Assembly (NCBI GenBank): GCA_947254665.1
Contig: CAMYEJ010000028.1
Coordinates: 1 to 12,293, forward strand
Length of the DNA: 12,293 nt
Reading direction: 5' to 3'
Source: an uncultured Peptoniphilus sp.
Lineage (GTDB): Bacteria > Bacillota > Clostridia > Tissierellales > Peptoniphilaceae
Positions 1 through 7,301 of the stretch are shown here, in pieces; the first letter of the stretch is position 1, and each line of letters begins with the position of its first letter. A model generated the notes under the pieces. That model was not told the DNA's origin. It ran no database searches and worked only from the letters and a program-made list of their open reading frames with translations. The position numbers and the translations under genes are program-made.

Positions 1-17
1 AATATAAACAAAGACAT

Positions 18-35
18 GTGTTAAAGTATTAAGAG
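18..35. promoter_or_regulatory. Possible Rex-type redox operator
   Basis: The site reads GTGTTAA-AGTA-TTAAGAG. The consensus I recall for clostridial Rex operators is TTGTTAA-N4-TTAACAA, and 11 of the 14 fixed positions match with the expected 4-nt spacer. Rex is the NADH-sensing repressor that often controls crotonyl-CoA/butyrate operons in clostridia, which fits the genes downstream. The site lies upstream of the best promoter candidate, not on it, and in AT-rich DNA such a match can arise by chance. This is an inference from motif and context only. Confidence 0.3.
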
Positions 36-44
36 AAAGAAGTT

Positions 45-59
45 TTGAAAACGTTGTGT
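45..59 (+). promoter_or_regulatory. Possible cre (CcpA) site
   Basis: The 15-mer TTGAAAACGTTGTGT fits the degenerate catabolite-responsive element pattern WTGNAANCGNWNNCW except at one position (G where C is expected). It sits next to the -35 candidate of the CoA-ester operon, so CcpA-type carbon control is possible. The consensus is loose and a single match is weak evidence. Confidence 0.25.
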
Positions 60-89
60 TTAATACTTGCCATATGGGTAAGATATAAT
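60..89 (+). promoter_or_regulatory. Candidate promoter of the CoA-ester operon
   Basis: A perfect -10 hexamer TATAAT is at 84-89. The best -35 at a usable distance is TTAATA at 60-65 (18-nt spacer, 4 of 6 consensus). A nearer TTGCCA at 67-72 is too close (11 nt). The arm TTAATACTT (60-68) is the exact inverse of AAGTATTAA (24-32), so the -35 region is half of a 9-bp dyad. The first start codon is at 124 with GGAGGG at 113-118. Confidence 0.45.
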
Positions 90-123
90 TGGTAAACTAA
101 TTAAGTTTAATTGGAGGGTATCA

Positions 124-540
124 ATGAAAGGAAAAACGATAAAAGAATTGCATATAGGAGATAGCGCTGAGTTTACAAAGACTGTAACAGAAGGCGACGT
201 ATATCTATATGCAGGAGTAACTGGAGATTTAAATCCGGCACATGTCAATCAGGTAGCTGCAGAAGCTAGCATGTTCAAAGGAAGAATTGCACATGGTATG
301 TTAACTGCAGGATTTATTTCTGCTGTACTTGGTACACAACTACCTGGACCAGGCACCATCTATATGGGACAAGAACTTAGTTTCTTAAAACCTGTATACT
401 TTGGCGATACAATCACAGCTAAATGTGAAGTGTCAGAAATAATAAAAGAAAAAATCGTTAAGCTCAAAACGACAGCAACCAATCAAAAAGGTGAATTGGT
501 GCTAGACGGAGTGGCAACAGTTATGCCACCAAGAGAATAA
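124..540 (+). CDS. MaoC-like enoyl-CoA hydratase (hot-dog fold)
   Basis: This 138-residue protein has the single hot-dog domain layout of MaoC/PhaJ-type hydratases, which add water to trans-2-enoyl-CoA to give the (R)-3-hydroxyacyl-CoA. The hydratase signature with the Asp-x4-His catalytic pair is visible as GDLNPAH (Asp35, His40), followed by a glycine-rich helix segment (HGMLTAGF, about 57-64). The length is normal for a stand-alone family member. The ATG at 124 has GGAGGG seven bases upstream and is the first gene after the promoter candidate. The thiolase gene follows after 19 nt, so it is very probably first in a four-gene operon. In that setting a role in CoA-ester interconversion is likely, but the true substrate and stereochemistry cannot be read from the sequence. 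Other members of the family act in fatty acid synthesis or on branched substrates. Confidence 0.85.
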   Translation: MKGKTIKELHIGDSAEFTKTVTEGDVYLYAGVTGDLNPAHVNQVAAEASMFKGRIAHGMLTAGFISAVLGTQLPGPGTIYMGQELSFLKPVYFGDTITAKCEVSEIIKEKIVKLKTTATNQKGELVLDGVATVMPPRE

Positions 541-559
541 GTGAGTAATAGGAGGTATT

Positions 560-1735
560 ATGAGAAAAGTAGTAATAGCAAGTGCTGCAAGAACAGCTGT
601 AGGATCATTTGGTGGATCATTTAAAAACACACCAGCAGTAGAACTAGGAGTAGTAGCTGCAAAAGAAGCACTTAAGCGTGCAAATGTAAAACCTGAAATG
701 GTAGATGAAGCTTATATAGGTAACGTACTACAAGCAGGACAAGGACAAAACATAGCAAGACAAGTTGTACTTGGAGCAGGCATCCCTTACACAACTCCAG
801 CAATGACTATAAACATCGTATGTGGATCAGGACTTAGAGCAGTATCTCTAGCAGCTCAAATTATTGGAAATGGCGACGCAGACATCATCCTTGCAGGTGG
901 TACAGAAAACATGTCAATGGCACCATACTTACTTCCAAAACACAGATACGGAGCTAGAATGGGCAATGACGTAGCAGTTGATGAAATGATTAAAGATGGT
1001 CTTTGGGACGCATTCAATGACTATCACATGGGAATAACTGCAGAAAACGTAGCTGAAAAATATGGAATCACAAGAGAAATGCAAGATGAAATAGCTGCAA
1101 CTTCTCAACAAAGAGCATCAAAAGCAAGAGCAGAAGGAAGATTCAAAGACGAAATCGTTCCAGTTGAAATAGTTACAAAGAAAGCAACTACTGTAGTAGA
1201 CACAGATGAATATATAAGAGACGGCGTAACAGCTGAATCAATCTCTGGTATGAAACCAGCATTCAAAAAAGACGGTACAGTTACAGCAGCTAACGCTTCT
1301 GGTATCAACGACGGAGCAGCAATGCTTGTAATCATGAGCGAAGAAAAAGCTAAAGAACTAGGAGTAGAACCTCTAGCAACTATCGTTTCTTACGCAACTG
1401 AAGGGGTTGAACCAGACGTAATGGGTACTGGACCTATCCCAGCATCAAGATCAGCACTTAAAAAAGCAGGACTTGAAGTTAAAGATATGGACCTAATCGA
1501 AGCTAACGAAGCATTCGCAGCACAAGCAGGCGCAGTAGCAAAAGAACTTAACTTCGATATGGAAAAAGTAAACGTAAACGGTGGAGCAATAGCTATCGGA
1601 CACCCAATAGGAGCATCTGGAGCAAGAATCCTTACTACACTTCTTTATGAAATGAAGAAACGTAATTCTAAGTACGGCCTAGCAACACTTTGCATCGGCG
1701 GTGGAATGGGAACTGCTCTAGTAGTAGAAAGATAA
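560..1735 (+). CDS. thl: Acetyl-CoA C-acetyltransferase (thiolase)
   Basis: This cytosolic enzyme condenses two acetyl-CoA to acetoacetyl-CoA, or runs the reverse thiolysis. The 391-residue length equals the usual biosynthetic thiolase length. The acyl-accepting cysteine is in [11 protein letters not shown] (Cys88), the second active-site region is GHPIGASGA with His348, and the C-terminal base is in [10 protein letters not shown] (Cys378). These positions agree closely with the well-studied Zoogloea enzyme. The start ATG at 560 has a strong AGGAGGT at 550-556. Codon use is strongly biased to a few A-ending and C-ending codons, as in a highly expressed gene. It lies between the MaoC-like gene and crotonase, so it most likely supplies the first step of a crotonyl-CoA/butanoyl-CoA pathway. 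Confidence 0.96.
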   Translation: MRKVVIASAARTAVGSFGGSFKNTPAVELGVVAAKEALKRANVKPEMVDEAYIGNVLQAGQGQNIARQVVLGAGIPYTTPAMTINIVCGSGLRAVSLAAQIIGNGDADIILAGGTENMSMAPYLLPKHRYGARMGNDVAVDEMIKDGLWDAFNDYHMGITAENVAEKYGITREMQDEIAATSQQRASKARAEGRFKDEIVPVEIVTKKATTVVDTDEYIRDGVTAESISGMKPAFKKDGTVTAANASGINDGAAMLVIMSEEKAKELGVEPLATIVSYATEGVEPDVMGTGPIPASRSALKKAGLEVKDMDLIEANEAFAAQAGAVAKELNFDMEKVNVNGGAIAIGHPIGASGARILTTLLYEMKKRNSKYGLATLCIGGGMGTALVVER

Positions 1736-1739
1736 GAAT

Positions 1740-2522
1740 ATGGAATATAAATTTTTAATAGTTGAAGAAAAAGAAGATGGAATTCTTCTAGTAACAATAA
1801 ATAAGGAAAGCAGTTTAAATGCACTTAACTCAGAAGTTTTAACTGAGCTAAACGATTTATTTACTCAAATAGATAAATGTGAAAAGACAAAGGTAGTAGT
1901 TTTAACAGGTAAGGGCAAGGCATTTGTAGCAGGAGCTGACATCTCTGAAATGGCATCTCTAAACGCATCAGAAGGTGCAAAATTTGCTAAGCTTGGAATG
2001 GAAACATTCATGAAGATTGAAAAGAATTCTAAACCTGTAATAGCTGCAGTAAATGGATTTGCACTAGGTGGTGGATGCGAAATTTCACTAGCATGTGATA
2101 TTAGAGTTGCATCTACAAAGGCAAAATTCGGTCAACCTGAAGTAGGTCTAGGAATCACACCAGGATTTGGTGGAACTCAAAGACTTATAAGAACAGTTGG
2201 ACCAGGAGCAGCAAAAGAACTTATCTACACTGCAGATATTATAAATGCAGAAGAAGCACTTAGAATCGGACTTGTAAACCATGTTTACGAACCAGAAGAA
2301 TTAGTAGACAAGGCACTAGAAATTGCTAAGAAGATCGCTTCAAAAGCTAAACTTGCAGTTGAATATTCTAAATGCGCAATAGTAAATGGTATCCAAACTG
2401 ATATAGAAACAGGTATGGAAATCGAAAGACAAGCATTTGGACTATGCTTCGCAACAGAAGATCAAAAAGAAGGAATGAAAGCATTCCTTGAAAAGAGATC
2501 ACCAGAATTTAAAGGACTATAG
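1740..2522 (+). CDS. crt: Crotonase (short-chain enoyl-CoA hydratase)
   Basis: This 260-residue crotonase-superfamily enzyme interconverts (S)-3-hydroxybutyryl-CoA and crotonyl-CoA. The oxyanion-hole loops are seen as FVAGADISEM (about 62-71) and FALGGGCEISLACD (about 107-120). The two catalytic glutamates of true hydratases are both present, Glu114 in GGGCE and Glu134 in GQPEVGLG, 20 residues apart as in the family. This separates it from isomerase or dehalogenase relatives. The start at 1740 is only 4 nt after the thiolase stop and lacks a strong Shine-Dalgarno sequence (a weak AAGATAAG overlaps the thiolase end), so its translation is probably coupled to the gene before. The hbd gene follows after 12 nt, and the three genes make a standard crotonyl-CoA set. 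Confidence 0.95.
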   Translation: MEYKFLIVEEKEDGILLVTINKESSLNALNSEVLTELNDLFTQIDKCEKTKVVVLTGKGKAFVAGADISEMASLNASEGAKFAKLGMETFMKIEKNSKPVIAAVNGFALGGGCEISLACDIRVASTKAKFGQPEVGLGITPGFGGTQRLIRTVGPGAAKELIYTADIINAEEALRIGLVNHVYEPEELVDKALEIAKKIASKAKLAVEYSKCAIVNGIQTDIETGMEIERQAFGLCFATEDQKEGMKAFLEKRSPEFKGL

Positions 2523-2534
2523 GAGGAAAATAAA

Positions 2535-3377
2535 TTGAAAATAGCAGTAATCGGATCAGGTACAATGGGAGCAGGTATTGCTCAAGTACTAGCAACACAT
2601 CACGAAGTAATCGTTAGAGATATAGTGCCAGAAGCATTAGAACAAGCAATGGCAAAAATCCAAAAAGGATATGCTAAAAACGTATCTAAAGAAAGAATGA
2701 CTCAAGAAGAAATGGATGCTGCACTAGCTAGAATCAAAGTTTCTTCAGATATCAATGATATCAAAGATTGTGACTTGGTAATCGAAGCAGCTACAGAAAA
2801 TCCAGTAGTTAAAAAAGCAATCTTCAAAGAACTTTGCGAAAAATGCGATGCTAAAACTATCCTAGCATCTAACACTTCATCACTATCTATAACAGATATC
2901 GGTGGAGCAACTAAGAGACCTGACAAAGTTATCGGAATGCACTTCTTCAACCCAGTTCCAATGATGAAACTTGTAGAAGTTATCTCTGGACAACTAACAT
3001 CAGAAGAAACTAAGAAGACAATCATCGAACTTTCAAAAGAAATTGGCAAGACTCCAGTAGAAGTAGCTGAAGCTCCAGGATTCGTAGTAAATAGAATTTT
3101 AATTCCTATGATCAACGAAGCAATCGGAATCTACGCAGATAACGTTGCAGCTCCAGAAGATATAGATACAGCTATGAAACTTGGCGCAAACCATCCAATG
3201 GGACCTCTTGAATTAGGGGACTTAATCGGACTAGATGTATGTCTAGCAATCATGGAAGTTCTTTACACTGAATATGGCGATCCAAAATACAGACCACATA
3301 TTCTTCTAAAGAAGATGGTAAGAGCTGGTCAACTTGGAAGAAAGACTGGCAAAGGATTCTACGACTACAGCAAATAA
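2535..3377 (+). CDS. hbd: (S)-3-hydroxybutyryl-CoA dehydrogenase
   Basis: This enzyme reduces acetoacetyl-CoA to (S)-3-hydroxybutyryl-CoA with NAD(P)H. The 280 residues match the clostridial Hbd length. The N-terminal Rossmann motif is GSGTMGAG (7-14), with the acidic residue of the second strand in VRDI (Asp29). Catalytic residues expected in the family are visible: Ser115 in NTSS, His136 with Glu148 in the segment GMHFFNPVP...VEVI, and Asn186 in PGFVVNRIL. The start codon is TTG at 2535, chosen because AGGAGG lies at 2521-2526 and the Rossmann strand begins at once. An intrinsic terminator 12 nt after the stop ends the operon. No acyl-CoA dehydrogenase or electron-transfer flavoprotein genes follow. 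Confidence 0.95.
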   Translation: MKIAVIGSGTMGAGIAQVLATHHEVIVRDIVPEALEQAMAKIQKGYAKNVSKERMTQEEMDAALARIKVSSDINDIKDCDLVIEAATENPVVKKAIFKELCEKCDAKTILASNTSSLSITDIGGATKRPDKVIGMHFFNPVPMMKLVEVISGQLTSEETKKTIIELSKEIGKTPVEVAEAPGFVVNRILIPMINEAIGIYADNVAAPEDIDTAMKLGANHPMGPLELGDLIGLDVCLAIMEVLYTEYGDPKYRPHILLKKMVRAGQLGRKTGKGFYDYSK

Positions 3378-3388
3378 TTAAATTTTTT

Positions 3389-3421
3389 AGAAAGCAGAGA
3401 GAAATCTTTGCTTTCTTTTTT
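3389..3421 (+). terminator. Intrinsic terminator of the CoA-ester operon
   Basis: AGAAAGCA (3389-3396) pairs perfectly with TGCTTTCT (3409-3416) across a 12-nt loop that can add three more pairs, and a run of T follows. It begins 12 nt after the hbd stop. Confidence 0.88.
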
Positions 3422-3451
3422 ATTTGAAAAGAGCAAAAACTATAAAAATAT

Positions 3452-3478
3452 TTGTCTATGTGATATCCTATTTATAAT
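3452..3478 (+). promoter_or_regulatory. Candidate promoter for the CorA-like fragment
   Basis: TATAAT at 3473-3478 is preceded by TTGTCT at 3452-3457, with a short 15-nt spacer. It lies between the hbd terminator and the TTG start at 3501. The -10 is perfect but the -35 and spacing are poor, so support is modest. Confidence 0.3.
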
Positions 3479-3500
3479 CACAAATCGAAAGGAAGTACCA

Positions 3501-3815
3501 TTGCACAATAAATATATTTTACAAGAGAAGAACTTTATATTAACTGATAATGACGAGGATTATAATTGGCTTGAGATTATGAGCCCTACGGAAGAAGAAT
3601 TAAAGAGTCTGCTTTCAAAATTTAATCTTCCAAGGGACTATGTTTTTGATGTCTCAGATCCTTATGAACTTCCAAGGACGGAAGGCTTAGAGGATGATGT
3701 GCCCAATTTGTTTATTCTTTCATATCCGATTAAAATTTCTAACTACCAATATATTACAAGATCCCTTGCAATAATCATCGAAAAGGAGAAGGTAATCACC
3801 ATCTGCAAGGTTTGA
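3501..3815 (+). CDS. CorA-like N-terminal domain fragment (probably decayed)
   Basis: The 104-residue product resembles the start of the cytoplasmic N-terminal domain of CorA-family divalent cation transporters: a WLEIMSPTEEEL-type opening, the DYVFDVSDPYELPR segment followed by acidic residues, and then two beta strands ending IIIEKEKVITICKV. CorA proteins run to about 300 residues and end in two membrane helices with a GMN motif. None of that is present here, and no other frame after 3815 continues the family. I chose the TTG at 3501 because AAAGGAAG lies just upstream and because a longer in-frame extension would start inside the hbd terminator. The gene is either the remnant of a deleted corA or a free-standing soluble domain. 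The remnant is more likely, since the essential pore is missing. It probably has no transport function. Confidence 0.55.
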   Translation: MHNKYILQEKNFILTDNDEDYNWLEIMSPTEEELKSLLSKFNLPRDYVFDVSDPYELPRTEGLEDDVPNLFILSYPIKISNYQYITRSLAIIIEKEKVITICKV

Positions 3816-3826
3816 CCTTCCTTTTT
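3807..3826 (+). terminator. Weak intrinsic terminator after the CorA fragment
   Basis: AAGGT (3807-3811) pairs with ACCTT (3815-3819) over a 3-nt loop, then CC and five T. The TGA stop codon lies across the loop. The stem is only 5 bp, so efficiency is doubtful. Confidence 0.35.
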
Positions 3827-3882
3827 GTGTACTAATTTTTTATTTTGTCGAAATTTTGTCTAATTAAAAATTTATTTCCTAA

Positions 3883-4533
3883 TCAATTATTTCCAGACAT
3901 CTTAATATTATATTCTTCTTCCAAGTTGGAGAAAGTTTCTTTGTACCTTTCTACTAAGTCTGTGAGTTCTCCTACTTCCTCTTCTGAATAGTCGAGATTT
4001 TCTAAGGTTTCTAAAATATCTTTGATATCTTCCTTTATAGAATTTAACTCTTCGTCACTTGGATATCTTTTCTTTAAATCCAGATTTTCATTCTTAATCT
4101 GTTCAACATAGTTGGAAATATTTGTGTAATTTAGATTGCTATAACTGTCGAGGATTGAATCGTAGATGGCCTTTTCGCTTTCGTCTAGCTCAAAACCGAT
4201 TGGATTAAATTCATCCGCCAAGAAGTATAAGTACTCCTTATAATTTTCATCTATGTTTAAATAATCTTTGGAATCTTCGATTAAAATTTCGTTTCCATGA
4301 ATCTTATTTAGTTCATCTTTGAATTTATCTTCCACTTCATCTTCAGAAATATCGAGATTCTTCATTTTAAATCTCATTATTGAGGATAGAATATTTAATT
4401 TTTCAATTTCAAATTCATAAAACTTAAGTCCTTGTAAGTATTCTGCATAGATTTGCGGATATACATAGTACTTTAGTTCAAATTTTTTAAATAATAACTC
4501 AGATAATAAAAATCTATTGTATTCTTTGTCCAT
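3883..4533 (-). CDS. Hypothetical acidic helical protein
   Basis: I do not recognise this 216-residue protein. It is very rich in Glu, Asp, Lys, Leu, Asn and Tyr, has almost no Gly or Pro, and has no cysteine, signal peptide or membrane segment. The composition suggests a soluble, mostly alpha-helical protein. The last 60 residues or so (from about 155) have a heptad-like pattern of Leu, Ile and Val between acidic residues that could form a coiled coil. The start ATG (complement of 4531-4533) has GAGGTGAGG just upstream, which supports real translation. It is the only minus-strand gene here, is transcribed away from murB, and shares a symmetric promoter-like dyad with it. No terminator is obvious beyond its stop. 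The function is unknown. Confidence 0.7.
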   Translation of the reverse strand: MDKEYNRFLLSELLFKKFELKYYVYPQIYAEYLQGLKFYEFEIEKLNILSSIMRFKMKNLDISEDEVEDKFKDELNKIHGNEILIEDSKDYLNIDENYKEYLYFLADEFNPIGFELDESEKAIYDSILDSYSNLNYTNISNYVEQIKNENLDLKKRYPSDEELNSIKEDIKDILETLENLDYSEEEVGELTDLVERYKETFSNLEEEYNIKMSGNN

Positions 4534-4550
4534 AACCTCACCTCTTATCC

Positions 4551-4568
4551 ATTATACAATGGTATAAT
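4551..4568. promoter_or_regulatory. Symmetric divergent -10 dyad between murB and the minus-strand gene
   Basis: ATTATAC-AATG-GTATAAT is a perfect 7-bp inverted repeat in which each arm contains a TATAAT -10 hexamer, one on each strand. The plus-strand copy (4563-4568) is preceded by TG at the extended -10 position. The minus-strand copy has TG directly adjacent instead. No good -35 is seen for either. If used, the start sites would fall about 10 nt before each start codon, leaving very short leaders that hold just the ribosome binding site. Confidence 0.5.
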
Positions 4569-4584
4569 TAATTAGAGGTGGAAA

Positions 4585-5469
4585 ATGTTTAATAATTTTG
4601 GAAAATTTTTCGAAAATAAAAAGATAGATGAATATACTTCTTTTGGAATCGGTGGAGTCTGTGACTACATCCTGTTTCCAAATTCAGTAGAAGATTTAAT
4701 AGATGCGATAAAACTTGCGAGAAAAAATAATATTCCCGTACATATATTTGGAAATCTCACCAATGTATTGGTGCTAGATGGAGGGATTCGTGGACTTACA
4801 ATAATTTTAAAAGACGGAGCCTTAAGCGAGATAAATGTGGATGGAAATCTTATCACAGCTGGAGCAGGAGCCACACTTAAAGCGGTAAGTGAAACTGCTT
4901 ACGAAAATTCTCTTGGCGGGATGGAATTTTCTCACGGCATCCCTGGTTCTGTCGGCGGTGCCATGGTTATGAATGCTGGTGCATACGGCGGCGAGATGAA
5001 GGACGTGGTTAAAAGTGTAAAACTTCTAACAGAGGATTTTAAAATCATCGACGTGGATTGCGACGATATGGATTTTGTATACAGAAATTCCAGAGTCATA
5101 AAAAATAAAGAGATAGTCCTATCTGCAATCTTTGAACTAAAGCCTAGGGAAAAGTCGGAAATCTTAAATGATATGAATGACTTCGACGAGAGAAGAAGTT
5201 CCAAGCAACCATTGGACATGATGTCCTGCGGAAGCACATTTAAAAGACCGGAAGGTTACTTCGCTGGAAAATTAATTGAAGACAGTGGACTTCGTGGATT
5301 TAGATATAAAAACTGCGGAGTGTCTTGGAAACATTGCGGATTCATAGTAAATTACGGAGATTCCAAGGCTGAAGATGTGCTTCACGCTATAGACGTGGTT
5401 AGAAAAGTTGTCTACGATAAATTCGGAGTAAGTCTAGAAACTGAACTTAAAACTGTAGGAGAAAAGTAA
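4585..5469 (+). CDS. murB: UDP-N-acetylenolpyruvoylglucosamine reductase
   Basis: MurB is the FAD- and NADPH-dependent enzyme that reduces enolpyruvyl-UDP-GlcNAc to UDP-N-acetylmuramate, the second committed step of peptidoglycan precursor synthesis in the cytosol. The 294 residues fit the shorter MurB type typical of Firmicutes. FAD-binding segments are seen in SFGIGG (19-24), FGNLTNVLV (55-63) and the GMEFSHGIPGSVGGAMVMNAG stretch (about 112-132). The active-site Arg is in FVYRNSR (Arg167), the proton-donating Ser in SCGSTFKRP (Ser217), and the late Glu in LETEL (Glu287). The start ATG has GAGGTGG at 4575-4581. The stop overlaps the rapZ start by one base (TAATG), so the two are translationally coupled. 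Confidence 0.95.
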   Translation: MFNNFGKFFENKKIDEYTSFGIGGVCDYILFPNSVEDLIDAIKLARKNNIPVHIFGNLTNVLVLDGGIRGLTIILKDGALSEINVDGNLITAGAGATLKAVSETAYENSLGGMEFSHGIPGSVGGAMVMNAGAYGGEMKDVVKSVKLLTEDFKIIDVDCDDMDFVYRNSRVIKNKEIVLSAIFELKPREKSEILNDMNDFDERRSSKQPLDMMSCGSTFKRPEGYFAGKLIEDSGLRGFRYKNCGVSWKHCGFIVNYGDSKAEDVLHAIDVVRKVVYDKFGVSLETELKTVGEK

Positions 5470-6302
5470 TGGAAGTTGTAATTATTTCTGGCTTAAGCGG
5501 CGCAGGAAAATCGGAAGTTTTAAATATTATGGAGGACATGGGGTACTTTGCTATGGACAATCTTCCTCCAGAACTTTTGACGAAGTTTATGGATCTGAGC
5601 ACAGCGAGTCCAATCGAAAAAGTTGCCTGTGTAGTGGACATTCGTTCGAGGGAATTCTTCAACGAGTACGATTCATCCATAAAGAGACTTAAGAACATGG
5701 ATATCGATGTGAAGATTCTCTATGTGACTGCAAGCGAAAAGGTGATCATAAATCGCTACAAGGAGAGGAGAAGACCTCATCCACTGGATAAATCCATAAC
5801 AGAAGGGATTAAAAAAGAAAAGAAGCTATTGGAATTTTTGGAAAAGGCAAGCGACTTTAAGCTCGACACTTCAAACATGAAACTTTCAAACCTTCGCTAC
5901 GAAGTTAAGAGACTATTCCAAGGAGAGGGAGTGGACTTCCTGGTGTCCGTAGTTTCCTTTGGATTTAAAAATGGAATCCTTCTCGACGGAGACCTCGTAT
6001 TCGATGTGAGATTTATCGAAAATCCATTCTATATAGAAAAGTTAAAAAATATCAGCGGCGAAAACCAAGAGGTTATCGACTTTGTAATGGGATTTGAAGA
6101 GACGAGGGAATTTATAGACAAGACTGTGGACTTGCTCAGATTTTTGATTCCAAATTATAAAAAGGAAGGGAAAAATATATTGGTGGTAGGATTTGGCTGC
6201 ACTGGAGGATTTCACAGATCAGTTGCGATTTCAAACGAAGTTGCGAAGAGACTGGAAGAAATCGGATACAAGACCAACATCACCCACAGGGACAAACCAT
6301 GA
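5469..6302 (+). CDS. rapZ: RapZ/YvcJ-family nucleotide-binding protein
   Basis: RapZ-family proteins bind nucleotides. In Escherichia coli RapZ guides decay of the GlmZ small RNA that controls glucosamine-6-phosphate synthase, and in Bacillus the homologue is YvcJ. The 277-residue length is normal. The Walker A motif GLSGAGKS is at 8-15 and the family signature DNLPP at 30-34. The C-terminal domain carries VGFGCTGGFHRSV (about 240-252) and ends in THRD, as expected for the RNA/ligand-binding half. It overlaps murB by 1 nt and yvcK by 4 nt, so the three are read as a coupled unit that ties cell-wall sugar metabolism together. The RNA-binding role in Firmicutes is not established, so the name reflects family membership, not proven function. 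Confidence 0.93.
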   Translation: MEVVIISGLSGAGKSEVLNIMEDMGYFAMDNLPPELLTKFMDLSTASPIEKVACVVDIRSREFFNEYDSSIKRLKNMDIDVKILYVTASEKVIINRYKERRRPHPLDKSITEGIKKEKKLLEFLEKASDFKLDTSNMKLSNLRYEVKRLFQGEGVDFLVSVVSFGFKNGILLDGDLVFDVRFIENPFYIEKLKNISGENQEVIDFVMGFEETREFIDKTVDLLRFLIPNYKKEGKNILVVGFGCTGGFHRSVAISNEVAKRLEEIGYKTNITHRDKP

Positions 6303-7246
6303 AAGTAGTAGTAATAGGAGGAGGAACTGGAACCAGCACCATTCTTCGTGGACTAAAACGAGTGACCAAGGATATCACTGCGATAATTTGCACCACTGAC
6401 GACGGCGGAGGTTCTGGAATATTGAGAGAAGATTATGGAATGATTCCTCCTGGAGATTTTAGAAACTGTCTTCTCGCCCTTTCAAACTCGAGAAAAGAAT
6501 TTGAAGATTTACTAAATTATAGATATAAATCCGGCACATATAGTGGACAGAGCTTCGGCAATCTATTTATAGCAGCCATATCAGACATGTACCACGGATT
6601 TGAAAGTGCCATCGACTACATGGCAGAATTTTTAAATATAACAGGCAAGATCTATCCGGTGACACTGGAGCCATCGAATCTAGAAGCCATACTTACAAAT
6701 GGGACCAAAGTCTTTGGAGAGACGAGCATCAGAGAAGAGATGAAAAGGACCAAGGCGAAGATAGAAAACTTAAGGCTATCGCCCAATGTGCCACAGGCTT
6801 TTTCAAAAGCGATTGACGAAATAGAAGATGCGGACTTTATATTTTTAGGACCGGGTTCTCTATATAGCTCAACCATTGCAAACCTACTAGTGGATGGAGT
6901 TGCAGAAGCAATCTATAACACCAAGGCAAAAGTAATCTATATTGCAAATGCATTTTCAGAACTCGGGGAGAGCGAACACCTAAGCCTAAGCCACCATGTA
7001 CTGGAAATAGAAAAATATTCCAAAGAAGGGCTAATAGATTACGTATTTGCCACGAGAAACGAATATCTACAAGAGATAACTCCAGAAGAATTAAAGGAAA
7101 GATTGGTACTAACCTTCGACAAGGACAGAGAAATTCTAGATGATTTGAAAATAGAAATTATAGAAGGAGACTTTGTAGACATGGTGGACGGAAGACTCCG
7201 CCACAACGGAGAAAAAATAGGAAATATTGTAAAAGATTTAAAATAA
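6299..7246 (+). CDS. yvcK: YvcK/gluconeogenesis-factor family protein
   Basis: YvcK belongs to the CofD-like fold. In Bacillus it binds UDP-sugars and is needed for cell shape and growth on gluconeogenic carbon sources. Family hallmarks are visible in order: the N-terminal GGGTGTS (7-13), CTTDDGGGSG (31-40), GDFRNCLLAL (52-61), the QSFGNLF segment near residue 80, and GPGSLYSS in the second half. The length of 315 is normal. The start overlaps the rapZ stop as ATGA, the classic coupling arrangement. The gene is followed at once by a strong terminator, so the DNA-binding protein WhiA, which usually comes next in Firmicutes, is not part of this operon. Confidence 0.94.
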   Translation: MKVVVIGGGTGTSTILRGLKRVTKDITAIICTTDDGGGSGILREDYGMIPPGDFRNCLLALSNSRKEFEDLLNYRYKSGTYSGQSFGNLFIAAISDMYHGFESAIDYMAEFLNITGKIYPVTLEPSNLEAILTNGTKVFGETSIREEMKRTKAKIENLRLSPNVPQAFSKAIDEIEDADFIFLGPGSLYSSTIANLLVDGVAEAIYNTKAKVIYIANAFSELGESEHLSLSHHVLEIEKYSKEGLIDYVFATRNEYLQEITPEELKERLVLTFDKDREILDDLKIEIIEGDFVDMVDGRLRHNGEKIGNIVKDLK

Positions 7247-7247
7247 C

Positions 7248-7274
7248 GGGACTCGAAAAATGAGTCCTTTTTCT
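7248..7274 (+). terminator. Intrinsic terminator of murB-rapZ-yvcK
   Basis: GGACTC (7249-7254) pairs with GAGTCC (7262-7267) over a 7-nt loop (GAAAAAT), followed by TTTTT. It starts directly after the yvcK stop codon. Confidence 0.88.
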
Positions 7275-7301
7275 ATTTACTTAGGCATTTATATTTTATC
7301 C

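Noticed and set aside
67..89. TTGCCA...TATAAT as the promoter of the first operon
   Set aside because: The spacer is only 11 nt, too short for a sigma-A type promoter, so a weaker -35 at 60-65 was preferred.
2702..3115. 137-residue minus-strand ORF inside hbd
   Set aside because: It is antisense to a clear dehydrogenase with intact motifs. The biased codon use of hbd keeps the opposite strand open.
3408..3500. N-terminal extension of the CorA-like ORF
   Set aside because: The first codons overlap the stem and T tract of the hbd terminator. The TTG at 3501 has a good ribosome binding site and the CorA-like similarity begins after it.
3827..3882. Terminator for the minus-strand gene
   Set aside because: AT-rich sequence with no convincing stem followed by a T run in the minus-strand direction. 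The hairpin at 3807-3819 has its T run only on the plus strand.
6193..6399. 68-residue plus-strand ORF across the rapZ/yvcK junction
   Set aside because: It lies in another frame over two well-supported overlapping genes and has low-complexity Ser/Thr/His composition typical of a shadow frame.
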